Shown in pieces: positions 51,077-59,614 of a stretch of 64,000 nucleotides of DNA. Origin of the DNA: Candidatus Uhrbacteria bacterium (GTDB taxonomy: Bacteria; Patescibacteriota; Patescibacteriia; UBA9934); the NCBI GenBank assembly GCA_030688135.1, contig JAUYIW010000067.1, forward strand, positions 1 to 64,000. The letters are read 5' to 3'. The notes beneath the pieces were generated by a model. The model saw only the letters and a program-made list of their open reading frames with translations. It searched no databases and was not told the origin of the DNA. Each line of letters starts with the position of its first letter. The first letter of the stretch is position 1. The position numbers were made by a program, and so were the translations under genes.

Positions 51077-52909
51077 TTAACGAACCGTCACAATTATATC
51101 CTCCCCTTCTATAAGACCTGAAATAATTTCCACCTTTCCTTCGTCTGCTTTAAGTCCAATGTCGACTACTACTTCATCATAATTATTTCCACGAGGAGTC
51201 CGAACATAGCGAACACCATCGCTCTCCAATACTGACCTACGAGGAACAAACAATACGTCTGCAACTTGCTCAGTTGTAATAGTAACGTCGGCCGACATTC
51301 CAGGCTTTAGTTCAAGAGGAGGGTTATCTTCTGCAAAGAAGATTCCAACTTCATAGAACACAACACCTTCAACTTTTGTTTCAGCTGGATCGATCGTTCC
51401 TACAAATCCATCAAATGATATATATTCACCAAAAGCATCGAATGTAATTGTTGCAGGATCATTTAGCGAGACCTTTGCTATGTCAGATTCGGAAACGTCG
51501 AGCACAACCTGAAATTCATCTTCAATTGTTTGCACTGTAATGACTGACGTCGCCGGAGATGCCTGCTCGCCAATTTCGATTTCAATATTTGTTACCTTAC
51601 CGTTAATTGGAGAAACAATCTCTGCCTTTGCCAAACGAGCATACGCTGCATCTAGATCGGCCTGCGACCTTCTGACATCTGCCTGATAGGCTGCTAAATC
51701 AACAGCGCGAGGATCAGCGATAAGATCGCCAAGTGTTGCTTGTGCCTTTGTAAGCGAAGCTTCTGCTTGCTCGAATGCCGCGAGCGAAGCTGCAACTTGG
51801 CTAGCTTCGGAGGCCTCAGCTTTGATTAAATCCTGTTCAGATTTTGCTAAATTGTTGCGTGCGTTATCTTCTGCGACATTGGTATCGATAATTGCATTTG
51901 CATACGATTGACGAGCGAGGAAAAATGAAGCCTCTTCATTCTGAATTTGCGTACGAGCAGAATTGATCGTAGTTTTTAGTGCCAATAAATCAGTTATTGA
52001 AAAATCAGCATCTTCTAAAATTGTCGCATCGAGAGCTTGATGAGTATAAAGAAGTGCAAGCGCCGAATCTTCAAGAGCTGTTTCAAGAAATTCAGCCGCT
52101 GCGTTAACATCAGTATCATCGGAATCTGCGCTTAACACAAAAACCGCATCCTCTGCAATGTCCCGACTAGCGCGAGCAAAGCCAAAATATCTGTTCGCGT
52201 GATATAAAGTAGAAGGATCAGCTGACGCAAGCATATCGAAAAAATCAATATTCAAGAGTCCATTTTCGATTCCTAAAACTTGATCAGCTTCGGAAAGTCC
52301 TGCGCGTATCTCTATCGTTGCCGACTTCATTGCGTTTACATAATCTTCCTTAGTGTCAGATAAATCTTGAATGTTTGAAGCAAGCACGTTAGCTAAGTCA
52401 TCTTCTTTAGTATCAAGTGCAATTTCTGCAATTCGCACTGTTGCTGCCTCTGTTGCTTGAATGTGAGTGTAATCTGATTCTGCGGCAGAGAGCGCAACTT
52501 CTGCAATAGTGATGTCTGCCATTTTTACAGCAATAGCTTCTGAACCTGCTCCGGCTAATTCGAGATTTAGATTAGCATGAGCAATATCTAGCGCCTGCTC
52601 TGCCTGCCTAGCCTGAGCTCCGAGTTCATCAGCCTCCAAAACTGCCAAGTAATCTCCTATCGCAACCTCATCGCCGACATCTACAAAGATCTCTTCTACA
52701 TTACCGGAAATTTGAAAAGATAGTTCAACTTTATCAAGCGATTCCAATTCTCCAGTTGCCTCAACTGTTTGTATTAGATTTCCACGAGTAACTTTATCTA
52801 GTACAAACTCTTGACCGCTCCCCTGTCTAGTTAGAACAAAAATTGCAATCACAACAATTATAACAATCACGCCAGTAACCGATAGCCATAGCTTTTTAGG
52901 TAATTTCAT
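51077..52909 (-). CDS. MacA/HlyD-like membrane-fusion (adaptor) protein with long coiled coil
   Basis: 610 residues. An N-terminal membrane helix (about 10-27, VTGVIVIIVVIAIFVLT) is followed by a lipoyl-like half (VDVGDEVAIGDYLAVLEADE), then an unusually long Ala/Glu-rich helical region at about 95-430. The second lipoyl half (IVSPINGKVTNIEIEIGEQ) and beta-barrel domains (PGMSADVTITTEQVADVLFVP) complete the protein. Gram-negative adaptors are usually 370-400 residues, so the hairpin is extended by about 200. It heads the operon with the ATPase and permease. In a cell thought to lack a classical outer membrane, the long stalk could span the wall or surface layer. Confidence 0.92.
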   Translation of the reverse strand: MKLPKKLWLSVTGVIVIIVVIAIFVLTRQGSGQEFVLDKVTRGNLIQTVEATGELESLDKVELSFQISGNVEEIFVDVGDEVAIGDYLAVLEADELGAQARQAEQALDIAHANLNLELAGAGSEAIAVKMADITIAEVALSAAESDYTHIQATEAATVRIAEIALDTKEDDLANVLASNIQDLSDTKEDYVNAMKSATIEIRAGLSEADQVLGIENGLLNIDFFDMLASADPSTLYHANRYFGFARASRDIAEDAVFVLSADSDDTDVNAAAEFLETALEDSALALLYTHQALDATILEDADFSITDLLALKTTINSARTQIQNEEASFFLARQSYANAIIDTNVAEDNARNNLAKSEQDLIKAEASEASQVAASLAAFEQAEASLTKAQATLGDLIADPRAVDLAAYQADVRRSQADLDAAYARLAKAEIVSPINGKVTNIEIEIGEQASPATSVITVQTIEDEFQVVLDVSESDIAKVSLNDPATITFDAFGEYISFDGFVGTIDPAETKVEGVVFYEVGIFFAEDNPPLELKPGMSADVTITTEQVADVLFVPRRSVLESDGVRYVRTPRGNNYDEVVVDIGLKADEGKVEIISGLIEGEDIIVTVR

Positions 52910-52991
52910 AACGCAGGCACAGTATCACTAATTTGCTATATTGAAAAGAGTATATAGGTACCATAATTAGACCTTGGACACTCTTCGAATA

Positions 52992-53038
52992 CAAAAAAAC
53001 GTCTCAAAAAGAGATGTTTTTTTTGGTTGCGGGGATCG
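52992..53038. repeat. duplicated tRNA-fMet 3' end with its terminator
   Basis: About 47 bp nearly identical to 53178-53223: the terminator hairpin ACGTCTC...GAGATGT, the CCA end and the last part of the tRNA-fMet (minus strand). The 139 bp between the copies, with a perfect palindrome at 53095-53111 (GGCCAGCTAAGCTGGCC), do not fold as a tRNA. It could be an att-like scar or an unequal duplication. Confidence 0.7.
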
Positions 53039-53177
53039 AATTTTCACATCGCTCACCTTAGTTCGCTCTCCATAAGGGCTTCCGCCCCTCTGGCGGCCAG
53101 CTAAGCTGGCCTGTCACCCCCATTAAGTAAGTGGGACATTCCCCCTTACCATCCCCCTGGTTCAAATCCTTCAAAAA

Positions 53178-53208
53178 CAAAAAAACGTCTCTAAAAGAGA
53201 TGTTTTTT
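53178..53208 (-). terminator. intrinsic terminator after tRNA-fMet
   Basis: Hairpin ACATCTC/GAGACGT followed by TTTTTTTG on the minus strand, immediately after the encoded CCA. Confidence 0.75.
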
Positions 53209-53285
<77 letters not shown>

Positions 53286-53329
53286 GGACGATAATACTTA
53301 AAAGCGACTATATTGTCAAGTTTATGCCT

Positions 53330-53479
53330 GATATCGAGACTGTTCTAATACTCTTTTTTCCATCTCGAAGGAGTCTTCGACTGAGAGATCTTTCGTGCTT
53401 CCTAAGGATTTCTCATCGGCCGGTTCAACGGGCCTTTCCGAAATAGTGAGATTTTAAGTATTAGAACTGTCTCGATATC
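53330..53479. mobile_element. MITE-like element, family C copy 1
   Basis: 150-bp element with inverted ends GATATCGAGAC(T/A)GTTCTAA and onward. It shares with copy 2 (inverted) the interior words CCATCTCGA, GAGAGATCTTTCGTG and TCATCGGCC. It lies between the tRNA-fMet and tRNA-Leu genes. No protein is encoded. Confidence 0.75.
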
Positions 53480-53525
53480 TATTGACTAAAAATCATTTTT
53501 TTGGTATAGTTCCCCCACAATTTAA

Positions 53526-53612
53526 GTCGCGGTGGCGGAACTGGCAGACGCGCAGGACTCAAAATCCTGTGGTGGCAACACCGTGAGGGTTCGATTCCCT
53601 CCCGCGGCACCA
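53526..53612 (+). tRNA. tRNA-Leu (CAA)
   Basis: 87-nt class II tRNA with a long variable arm, encoded CCA and anticodon CAA at 53560-53562. The acceptor stem GTCGCGG pairs with CCGCGGC through one G-T pair. Confidence 0.95.
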
Positions 53613-53808
53613 TAATTACAAACCGAAGTTTCTAAATTAATGATTGAAGCCAGGGCTATGCAGTTTGAGACTAGTTTAAATAATGAGCCAGAACGTTCTA
53701 AATTGGATGAAGTTTTGATGCGCTGCGAGCACCGCAAAAAGACGTACTAAATGTACGTCGTTGAGGAGCGGAGCAGTAAATCAAAAATTCGCCGATTTAG
53801 GACGTTAT

Positions 53809-53885
53809 GGCTGGGTAGCTCAGTCGGTTAGAGCGAAGGACTCATAAGCCTTAGGTCGTGGGTTCGATTCCCACCCCAGCCACCA
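53809..53885 (+). tRNA. tRNA with CAT anticodon (elongator Met or Ile2)
   Basis: 77-nt cloverleaf with encoded CCA and anticodon CAT (53843-53845). The acceptor GGCTGGG and the T-arm pair perfectly. The last anticodon-stem pair is an A-G mismatch. It lacks the initiator G:C run, so it reads AUG as elongator Met, or AUA if the C is modified to lysidine. The sequence alone does not settle this. Confidence 0.93.
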
Positions 53886-53917
53886 AAATGACCACTTCGA
53901 AAGAAGCGGTCATTTTG
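53885..53917. terminator. bidirectional terminator after the CAT tRNA
   Basis: AAAATGACC...GGTCATTTT hairpin with GAAA loop and a nearly perfect stem; it could serve the tRNA and the facing gene at 54016. Confidence 0.7.
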
Positions 53918-54015
53918 TTACAAGCAAGCCAACTGCTTGGCTTGCGAAGTAATCAAGCACACAACCTAAAGGAGATGTGGAGGAAAGTATTTCCCTCACT
54001 TTTCCTAAAAAATAA

Positions 54016-54582
54016 CTATAAAACCAGCCGGCTACGACTCTTCCCACTCGCCTCCCATTCCGCCTTGAATCTTACCTTTTCTTCTATAGGGATTTTGTTG
54101 TTGTATAGATTTAGCACAGTAACTCCATCCGGAATATTCTCAATCTTTGGGATTTGGTTTTTGGATAGATTTAGCCTTGTGACTCCTTCTATGCGTTTAA
54201 AGAATGGTGGTATCAACTCTATTCCTTCGCCATAAAGATCTAGCTCGGCATTAAGCGAAATAATCTCGCCGTATTCGGTGAACTCAAAAAGCTCTTCTAC
54301 CATTTCTTTGTTTAGGCCAATATCTTCAAAATATGCAGTAACCTCTACGCGCGTTAGTTTTTCTTTTATATTTTCCGCTTCTACAGCGCGTATTGCTTCC
54401 ATTTCTTCCTCTGTAAACCGATGTTCCGGAATCGGCTCTTCCGCCTTTTTGGCAGTTTTACCGGACAAACGCCTCATTTCCGCTTCAGGTCCCAAAACAC
54501 TACCAATAAAAGCAGCATCGTCAGGGTTTAGCTTCCTAGGTTCCTTAAATGGGTTTTCTAATGATTGTGGCATATACACCAT
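54016..54582 (-). CDS. leucine-rich-repeat-like protein
   Basis: 188 residues, cytoplasmic. The first half is charged and helical (RFTEEEMEAIRAVEAENIKEK). The second half has short leucine-rich repeats: IEGVTRLNLSKNQIPKIENI and GVTVLNLYNNKIPIEEKV. The final KAEWEASGKSRSRLVL resembles the end of LRR effector-type or reader domains. Only about two or three repeats are present, so this is a minimal LRR. It probably acts in protein-protein contact. An AAGG Shine-Dalgarno precedes the start. Confidence 0.75.
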   Translation of the reverse strand: MVYMPQSLENPFKEPRKLNPDDAAFIGSVLGPEAEMRRLSGKTAKKAEEPIPEHRFTEEEMEAIRAVEAENIKEKLTRVEVTAYFEDIGLNKEMVEELFEFTEYGEIISLNAELDLYGEGIELIPPFFKRIEGVTRLNLSKNQIPKIENIPDGVTVLNLYNNKIPIEEKVRFKAEWEASGKSRSRLVL

Positions 54583-54825
54583 CTTACCTTATTTTAATAC
54601 TATTTGTCATTACTACTTACATTGCAATCGTAAAGTAAAAATACTTTGTACTATGGCCTAAAAGCAATATGATCATATTAAACAAGATAATTGCAATACT
54701 ACGCAGAATAGTCTATTAAATGCTCCTTATTGGCGATATCACCTATGTGCGTATACCTAGGTTATATTTTAGATCCATTAATAAACCACCCTTTAGCCTA
54801 CCGCGAATTAGTGTGGTTTCCATTG

Positions 54826-54970
54826 CGCGAGACCGTTCTAATACTTAAAATCTCACCATTTCGAGGAGGTCTATTATATCGGCCGACGAGAAATCTTTAG
54901 AAGGCACGAAAGATCTCTCAGTCGAAGACTCTTTCGAGATGGGAAAAAGGAGTATTAGAACGGTCGGACT
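54826..54970. mobile_element. MITE-like element, family C copy 2
   Basis: About 145 bp, inverted relative to copy 1. The ends are GACCGTTCTAATACT and its complement AGTATTAGAACGGTC. The interior has ATCGGCCGACGAGAAATCTT and AAGATCTCTCAGTCGAAGAC. No target duplication is evident. The rest of the 435-bp gap between genes is AT-rich without other features. Confidence 0.72.
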
Positions 54971-55017
54971 AGGGCGCCTTTGTTTTTCGATACTTTAGTG
55001 CTATACTATTATCAATT

Positions 55018-55479
55018 ATGACCATAACAACTCACACAGCAATCGGTGCGGCAATCGGATTCAGTGTTGGAAATCCTTACCTTGGATTTGGGCTTGGTCT
55101 TATCTCTCATCTACTGGTTGATATGATTCCGCATGGAGATAGTTTGATTGCGGAAGAATTTCGTATACATAAAAAAAGGAAAAGGGCATTCAGACTTGGT
55201 ACAACAGACGCGCTATTCGCACTCCTTCTTGCACTATTCATATTCAATCTTCCGCACGTTACATCAACAATGACAGTTTCTCTAGCAATTGCAGGAAGTA
55301 TTTTTCCCGACCTTATCGTTGGCCTGCATGACGCAACAAAAAGTAAGTATCTGAAAAGAGCGGTAAAAGTTCATTGGTTTTTTCATGACTTTTTTATCAA
55401 GCGCTATCACGACGTAAAGCTAACTAACAGCTTACTATTGCAGGCTGGGCTCGTGGCCATAATCATGAATATACTGTAA
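55018..55479 (+). CDS. small multi-helix membrane protein, DUF457/YdjM-like
   Basis: 153 residues with about four hydrophobic stretches. The start MTITTHTAIGAAIGFSVGNP and the motif GLISHLLVDMIPHGD resemble membrane-bound metal-dependent hydrolases of the YdjM/DUF457 type, in which His and Asp residues at these positions bind metal. A later HWFFHDFF adds histidines. It is too short to be sure of the family. Monocistronic. Confidence 0.65.
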   Translation: MTITTHTAIGAAIGFSVGNPYLGFGLGLISHLLVDMIPHGDSLIAEEFRIHKKRKRAFRLGTTDALFALLLALFIFNLPHVTSTMTVSLAIAGSIFPDLIVGLHDATKSKYLKRAVKVHWFFHDFFIKRYHDVKLTNSLLLQAGLVAIIMNIL

Positions 55480-55530
55480 ATAAAAATCGAGATAATGACC
55501 TAGTCAAATACTCGATATCGTTTTCAACGG

Positions 55531-56022
55531 TTAAAATAAAATATCTGCGCTCAGGCTTACTGAAGAAACAATAATACCGGCAACAATGATTCCAAGTAAC
55601 TCACCTATTAGCGCATAACGAACCGGAACTTTCAGCGCTACCGCTGCAAGCGTTGCAGTCCAAAGACCGGTAAACGGTAAAGGCAGTGCTGTAAATAGAA
55701 AAAGTGCAAGTGCTCCATAACGGGCATATTTTTCTTTTACCCTACCCTCTGCTCTATCGATTGATGAATCAATTAGACGTGTTAGGGAAGGCAAATACTT
55801 TGCAGTAACCCTACGAAGAGAATTTAGTCCGTAATATAGTGGGAAAAATGGTAGAAAATTTCCAATGATTGCGAGCCCAAAAGCGTTCAATGGATTAATT
55901 GTCCAAATATACACGGCAACAGGAATAGCAAGCCTAAGTTCTCCAACAGGCGTAGCCGCAAGTAAGATAGTTGCAAGCCATGTTGGGAACTGACCTAAAA
56001 AATTTATGATGGTGTCTAACAT
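55531..56022 (-). CDS. small multidrug-export-like membrane protein (COG2426 type)
   Basis: 163 residues with four predicted membrane helices. The motif TPVGELRLAIPVAVYIW near the start, GNFLPFFPLYYGLN and FTALPLPFTGLWTATLAAV fit the family annotated as small multi-drug export protein. True transport activity is not established for the family. The ATG at 56022 is preferred over a TTG 15 bp earlier. It faces the carboxypeptidase gene on the same strand with an AT-rich repeat between them. Confidence 0.8.
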   Translation of the reverse strand: MLDTIINFLGQFPTWLATILLAATPVGELRLAIPVAVYIWTINPLNAFGLAIIGNFLPFFPLYYGLNSLRRVTAKYLPSLTRLIDSSIDRAEGRVKEKYARYGALALFLFTALPLPFTGLWTATLAAVALKVPVRYALIGELLGIIVAGIIVSSVSLSADILF

Positions 56023-56029
56023 AATGCCA

Positions 56030-56085
56030 AATTTCAAAATCCAAATATCAAATATTTTTGATTTGACATTTGAGCTTTGACATTA
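56030..56085. repeat. AT-rich intergenic repeat
   Basis: CCAAATTTCAAAATCC, AATATCAAATATTTTTGATT and TTTGACATTTGAGCTTTGAC words, matching those at 3910-4045 and 26925-26955. Confidence 0.55.
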
Positions 56086-56089
56086 GTCA

Positions 56090-57070
56090 TTACTCCCCCG
56101 GCCACTTGTATACTTTAAACGCCCAACTAGCAAGACCCTTGGCTTCTTGAACTCGAGTGTCCTTTGATTCTGAGCCCATAACAATCACATAAATTTTGTC
56201 ACTGCCTTTTTCTATACTACTCACGAGAACATAGCCTGCTTGTGGCAAATATCCAGTTTTGCCACCCGCTATATCAAACTCTCCGGTGTTTAGAAAACTT
56301 TCTAGTAACAAGTTGGTATTTTCAATTGTAACCGAGCGTCCGCTTAAGTGCTGAACAGTTATAACCGACGTTGTCATAAACTTTTGGATTGTCGCCACAT
56401 CTTCGGCCGCACGAAGCAGCTTTACTAAATCCCAAGCTGTAGACATGTTTGTTGAATCGATTCCGGTCGGATCGGTAAAGGTCGAATTCTTCATACCCAA
56501 TTCTTCTGCCTTTGAATTCATCCTTGCAATAAATTCCTCGCGCGTTAACCCTGAAAATCGCATAAGCGCCTCGGTTGCCGTATTGTCAGAACCAACAAGG
56601 CTTGCAGCAAGAACATCTTCTAATTCTATGCCATCGTAAAATGCAAGATAAACTCTTCCTCCTTCTATCAAATCAAGCGTTGGATCTAGGGTTACTATCT
56701 GGTTCATATCCGGATCAGCTTCTAAAAATACTAAAGCGCTCATCAACTTTGTAACGCTACCGATTGAGCGTACCTGATACGGATGCTTACCTAGCAATAT
56801 CATTCCGCTCTCAGCATCGACTACCAACGCGCTCTGTGCCGTTGTTACAATTCCGTATGAATCTGAATCAACCTTTATAGGATAATCTTCAGGATGTCTA
56901 TCCCCTGCTACGGGCAAGCTTACACCATACGCAGAGAGAGTCTCCGTTTCAAAAAAATCTATTGGCTCACCCGCAACCCCTGCCTGCCATTCAAAATAAG
57001 AAGCATCCGCTGGAATAAGCTGAGTAAATACTGTGGCTATAACTAATTGTCCAACAAGTTTTAGAATCAT
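56090..57070 (-). CDS. D-alanyl-D-alanine carboxypeptidase (S11 family)
   Basis: Penicillin-binding protein that trims peptidoglycan stem peptides outside the membrane. A hydrophobic N-terminal signal (about 5-22) is followed by the three active-site motifs: SxxK in SVTKLMSAL, SxN in GSDNTATEAL and KTG in GGKTGYLPQAG. 326 residues; it lacks the C-terminal membrane-anchoring domain of classical DacA, so it may be released or held by its uncleaved signal. It lies 28 bp downstream of scpB on the same strand, so it may share the scp transcript. Confidence 0.93.
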   Translation of the reverse strand: MILKLVGQLVIATVFTQLIPADASYFEWQAGVAGEPIDFFETETLSAYGVSLPVAGDRHPEDYPIKVDSDSYGIVTTAQSALVVDAESGMILLGKHPYQVRSIGSVTKLMSALVFLEADPDMNQIVTLDPTLDLIEGGRVYLAFYDGIELEDVLAASLVGSDNTATEALMRFSGLTREEFIARMNSKAEELGMKNSTFTDPTGIDSTNMSTAWDLVKLLRAAEDVATIQKFMTTSVITVQHLSGRSVTIENTNLLLESFLNTGEFDIAGGKTGYLPQAGYVLVSSIEKGSDKIYVIVMGSESKDTRVQEAKGLASWAFKVYKWPGE

Positions 57071-57097
57071 AATGACAAAGGGTAAGATGTAACAGAA

Positions 57098-57655
57098 TTA
57101 CTCTTCCGGTGAATCAAAAACTGTACTTAACATTTCTGTGATCTTTTCATTGCCATTGAACTGCTCGTAATCTGGCAAATCAACAGCAGAAGAAATCCCA
57201 AGATGGCGCATCATCTCCGTTGAGAGTGAGTAGGTCATTTGCAAGCGATCGACATCTTCCTTTTCAACAACTAGTCCTCGCATAAGAAGATTGCGCAAAA
57301 TAATACTGCAATTAACTCCACGAACATGTTCAATTTCTGGCCTAGTAATTGGGCCCCTGTAAGCAATAATTGTTAATGTCTCAAGCTGAGGTCGCGTAAG
57401 CTCTCCTTCCATCTCTTCCTTACTCATCTTTGAAGTTACATCTGTGAAATCAGGATTCGAAGCTAACTCCACAGCAGCCTCGCCAACTACAACTCTAATC
57501 CCTGAATCTAATGAATTCCGAACCTCGGCAAGTTGATTGACATGGCCGTGAACATCTTCCTCTTTTATACCTAATAGCTTAGCAAGCTTTGAATAAGAAA
57601 CCGGCCTAGTTGATAGGAATAATACTGCTTCAATTTTTGCTGCGAGCTCGTTCAT
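57098..57655 (-). CDS. scpB: segregation and condensation protein ScpB
   Basis: Kleisin-associated winged-helix protein of the SMC-ScpAB condensin complex. It begins ELAAKIEAVLFLSTRPVSYS and has PQLETLTIIAYRGPITRPEI and GVNCSIILRNLLMRGLV, both diagnostic. 185 residues is normal. It follows scpA by 41 bp. No smc gene lies in this window. Confidence 0.95.
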   Translation of the reverse strand: MNELAAKIEAVLFLSTRPVSYSKLAKLLGIKEEDVHGHVNQLAEVRNSLDSGIRVVVGEAAVELASNPDFTDVTSKMSKEEMEGELTRPQLETLTIIAYRGPITRPEIEHVRGVNCSIILRNLLMRGLVVEKEDVDRLQMTYSLSTEMMRHLGISSAVDLPDYEQFNGNEKITEMLSTVFDSPEE

Positions 57656-57696
57656 AAGTGAATACTGGAGTAAATAGGTAGTAGACGATGATAAAA

Positions 57697-58392
57697 CTAT
57701 ATGCGTTGGATTGTAATCTCACCACCTTTTTGCTTAGCTGTCACAATTTGCCTGCGCATAAGTTCGAGTAGTGCCAAGAAGCTTACCACAACTTCCGCTT
57801 TGTTAGAAGCGCCAACTATGATGTCTTGGAACTTCATACTTGCCCTTGATTGAATCGCTTTTGTAAGCTCGCTCAACCGTTCCTCAACAGATTTTATTCG
57901 TATGATTGATGCTTTCTGAAGCGCAAAGAATGGCTCTAACTTCTTCATTAGCGATTCAAAAGCCGAATGCAAATTGCTAATTGTAACATTTTCAGGCGCA
58001 TTAAAAGTTGGCTCATTTGACCTTACACGAATAAACGGCCTAGCAAATGAGTGACGCTCTCCGGTATATAACTCCTCTAACTTTTCAGCAGAACGAACAA
58101 ACATTCTGTAAAGCCTTAGCTGATCTTCAAGGCTTGCCACTTCGGTATCCTCTTCTTCGATTCTAAGGTATGGCATTAATTGGCGACTTTTTAGATAGAT
58201 GAGACGCGATGCAACTACCAAAAAATCAGCAAGCTCGTTAGTGTTAACTTCATTTTCATCGAGATATTTCAAATATTCGTCTGCAATACCGGCAAGCGCG
58301 ACGTCTTTAATCTCAAGCTTTTGTGAGTCCAGTAATTCCAAAAGCAACCCTAATGGGCCTGAATAAGCGGTTTGTTCTACTTTAAATTCCAT
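57697..58392 (-). CDS. scpA: segregation and condensation protein ScpA
   Basis: Kleisin subunit bridging the SMC heads. It starts with YSGPLGLLLELLDSQKLEIK and has ADFLVVASRLIYLKSRQLMP, the typical N-terminal kleisin helices. The C-terminal winged helix has VVSFLALLELMRRQIVTAKQ. 231 residues is normal. It is the first gene of scpAB, probably continuing into the carboxypeptidase. Confidence 0.95.
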   Translation of the reverse strand: MEFKVEQTAYSGPLGLLLELLDSQKLEIKDVALAGIADEYLKYLDENEVNTNELADFLVVASRLIYLKSRQLMPYLRIEEEDTEVASLEDQLRLYRMFVRSAEKLEELYTGERHSFARPFIRVRSNEPTFNAPENVTISNLHSAFESLMKKLEPFFALQKASIIRIKSVEERLSELTKAIQSRASMKFQDIIVGASNKAEVVVSFLALLELMRRQIVTAKQKGGEITIQRI

Positions 58393-58546
58393 AAAGCTAT
58401 TTTAGCATATTTTGGTGTTTTTGTGAGGTGTAAAAATCTAGAAAGTGATAGAATTACAAAACGGTAAAATTTGATACAAGATTGAAAAGTCGCCCCAATT
58501 TACGCTACTCTCATGCCACAATAACTAACGTTCCTTGGGGACTTCA

Positions 58547-58717
58547 ATGAACTTTGAAAAAATTTTGTTTAGAATTGCTATAGCTCTTTGCGCCGGATTC
58601 GTGTTTGGAGTTTTGCCATTTATGATAGCGGATAGCAACTGGCATGTTAGGGATCCGCTCGGACCATTCGAGATGCCAGATCCGCTCCCAGAAGTATGCA
58701 TGCCAGAAACAGTTTAA
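58547..58717 (+). CDS. 56-residue single-helix membrane peptide
   Basis: Starts MNFEKILFRIAIALC with one membrane helix (about 7-29, ending GVLPFMIA) and a short Pro-rich external tail ending PEVCMPETV. A GGGGA Shine-Dalgarno lies 6 bp before the ATG, which favours this start over 58535. A weak promoter (TTGAAA, 18 bp, TACTCT at 58482-58511) is upstream. Its likely terminator is at 59014, so the family B element at 58800 may have inserted into its 3' untranslated region. Function unknown. Confidence 0.6.
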   Translation: MNFEKILFRIAIALCAGFVFGVLPFMIADSNWHVRDPLGPFEMPDPLPEVCMPETV

Positions 58718-58799
58718 CCAATCGTTACGGCGGGTTCGTTTATCCTGGACTGTAGTACCTACAAAAACTCAATCTGGGCAAACGGTGAAGTCTGGATTA

Positions 58800-58928
58800 C
58801 CTTGAATTACGAAACTCGCGATCTTTGCGTGAACGGGCTGTCGATCCCCGTGAACCCTACTAAAACGTAGGGAGAATGGGGGCGACGGGCGCCCGTGAAC
58901 GCAAAGATCGCGAGTTTCGTAATTCAAA
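58800..58928. mobile_element. palindromic MITE-like element, family B copy 3
   Basis: 129-bp copy whose left arm (TTGAATTACGAAACTCGCGA and onward) matches the right arm perfectly, unlike the other copies. The flanks share GGATTA (58794-58799 and 58930-58935), or 7 bp with one mismatch. Confidence 0.85.
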
Positions 58929-59013
58929 AGGATTAAGACCTTTGGCAATAGGCCATACAACCCACTCAGCCACTACACTATGTCCTTCCCCTATCCGAAT
59001 CTCGTCGCATACC

Positions 59014-59039
59014 AGACGCTCCCCCGCGTCGGTTTTTTT
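59014..59039 (+). terminator. plus-strand intrinsic terminator
   Basis: GACGC/GCGTC hairpin followed by GGTTTTTTT; no gene ends right before it, so the 58547 transcript is the best candidate. Confidence 0.65.
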
Positions 59040-59051
59040 CTTTCTATTCTA

Positions 59052-59075
59052 AGTACCCTTCGCACGAAAGGTCCT
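59052..59075. repeat. palindromic box downstream of the ArsR-type gene
   Basis: AGTACCCTTCGCACGAAAGG and following bases; matches 59363-59385 in the same orientation with two differences. Confidence 0.7.
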
Positions 59076-59095
59076 AAGATTAGGAGATTTAAAAA

Positions 59096-59356
59096 TCAAA
59101 TAATCGACAATAACATAGTGCTTACCGGATTCTGAGTACCCCGAACGCTATACACTACGCCAAAGCCGTTTTGCCAACGATCAATAATCCCGGCATCATA
59201 CAAAATACGTAAATGCTTTGAAGTTGAACGATATGACAAGCCAATTTCTCTAGCAATGTCATCCACAAAAATACATGGATTCATTTTTAAAATCCGCAAT
59301 AACGAAAGTCTTCTCTGGCTTGCAAAGGCTTTTAAAATTTTCTCAAGTTGTTCCAT
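59096..59356 (-). CDS. ArsR-family winged-helix transcription regulator
   Basis: 86 residues forming one winged helix: KAFASQRRLSLLRILKMNP, then CIFVDDIAREIGLSYRSTSK (recognition helix) and LRILYDAGIIDRWQNGF (wing). It is close to the minimum length for ArsR. A single Cys (in NPCIF) lies where other family members may bind metal, but no full metal site is seen. Two copies of a CCCTTCGCACGAAGGG palindrome flank the gene, one 7 bp upstream of the start, a good place for autoregulation. Confidence 0.85.
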   Translation of the reverse strand: MEQLEKILKAFASQRRLSLLRILKMNPCIFVDDIAREIGLSYRSTSKHLRILYDAGIIDRWQNGFGVVYSVRGTQNPVSTMLLSII

Positions 59357-59362
59357 ATCTTT

Positions 59363-59385
59363 AGTACCCTTCGCACGAAGGGACC
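59363..59385. promoter_or_regulatory. candidate operator of the ArsR-type gene
   Basis: CCCTTCGCACGAAGGG, a perfect 7-bp inverted repeat around two bases, ends 7-30 bp before the start codon at 59356. Its partner is at 59052. Confidence 0.5.
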
Positions 59386-59401
59386 GATAGAAATTTACAA
59401 A

Positions 59402-59435
59402 AATAAAACCCCATAAAAAACTTGGGGAGTCTTTT
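59402..59435. terminator. hairpin with flanking T-runs on both strands
   Basis: CCCC-ATAAAAAACTT-GGGG stem with TTTT on the plus side and TTTTATTTTT on the minus side. No gene of either strand ends nearby, so its target is unclear. Confidence 0.45.
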
Positions 59436-59549
59436 CACGTCCATTTAATTTTCGTTTACATTGAATACTTGATCAGAAACAATAATCTAATCTACTTCTA
59501 TGTTTACACAAAATATAACTCATGTCAAAGCCCTCTGGGGACAACTGTC

Positions 59550-59578
59550 AAAAAAGGTCGGCACATTGCCGACCTTTT
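59550..59578 (-). terminator. intrinsic terminator after aspS
   Basis: AAAGGTCGGC/GCCGACCTTT hairpin followed by TTTTGAC on the minus strand, 37 bp after the stop. A GGCGACC-type repeat (59585-59612) sits between. Confidence 0.75.
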
Positions 59579-59614
59579 ATCAGGCAGGCGACCATAAAGG
59601 TCGCCCCTACACTG

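Noticed and set aside
53039..53177. Possible second tRNA or tmRNA between the duplicated tRNA-fMet ends
   Set aside because: No cloverleaf, no tRNA-like D arm and no tag peptide could be found on either strand.
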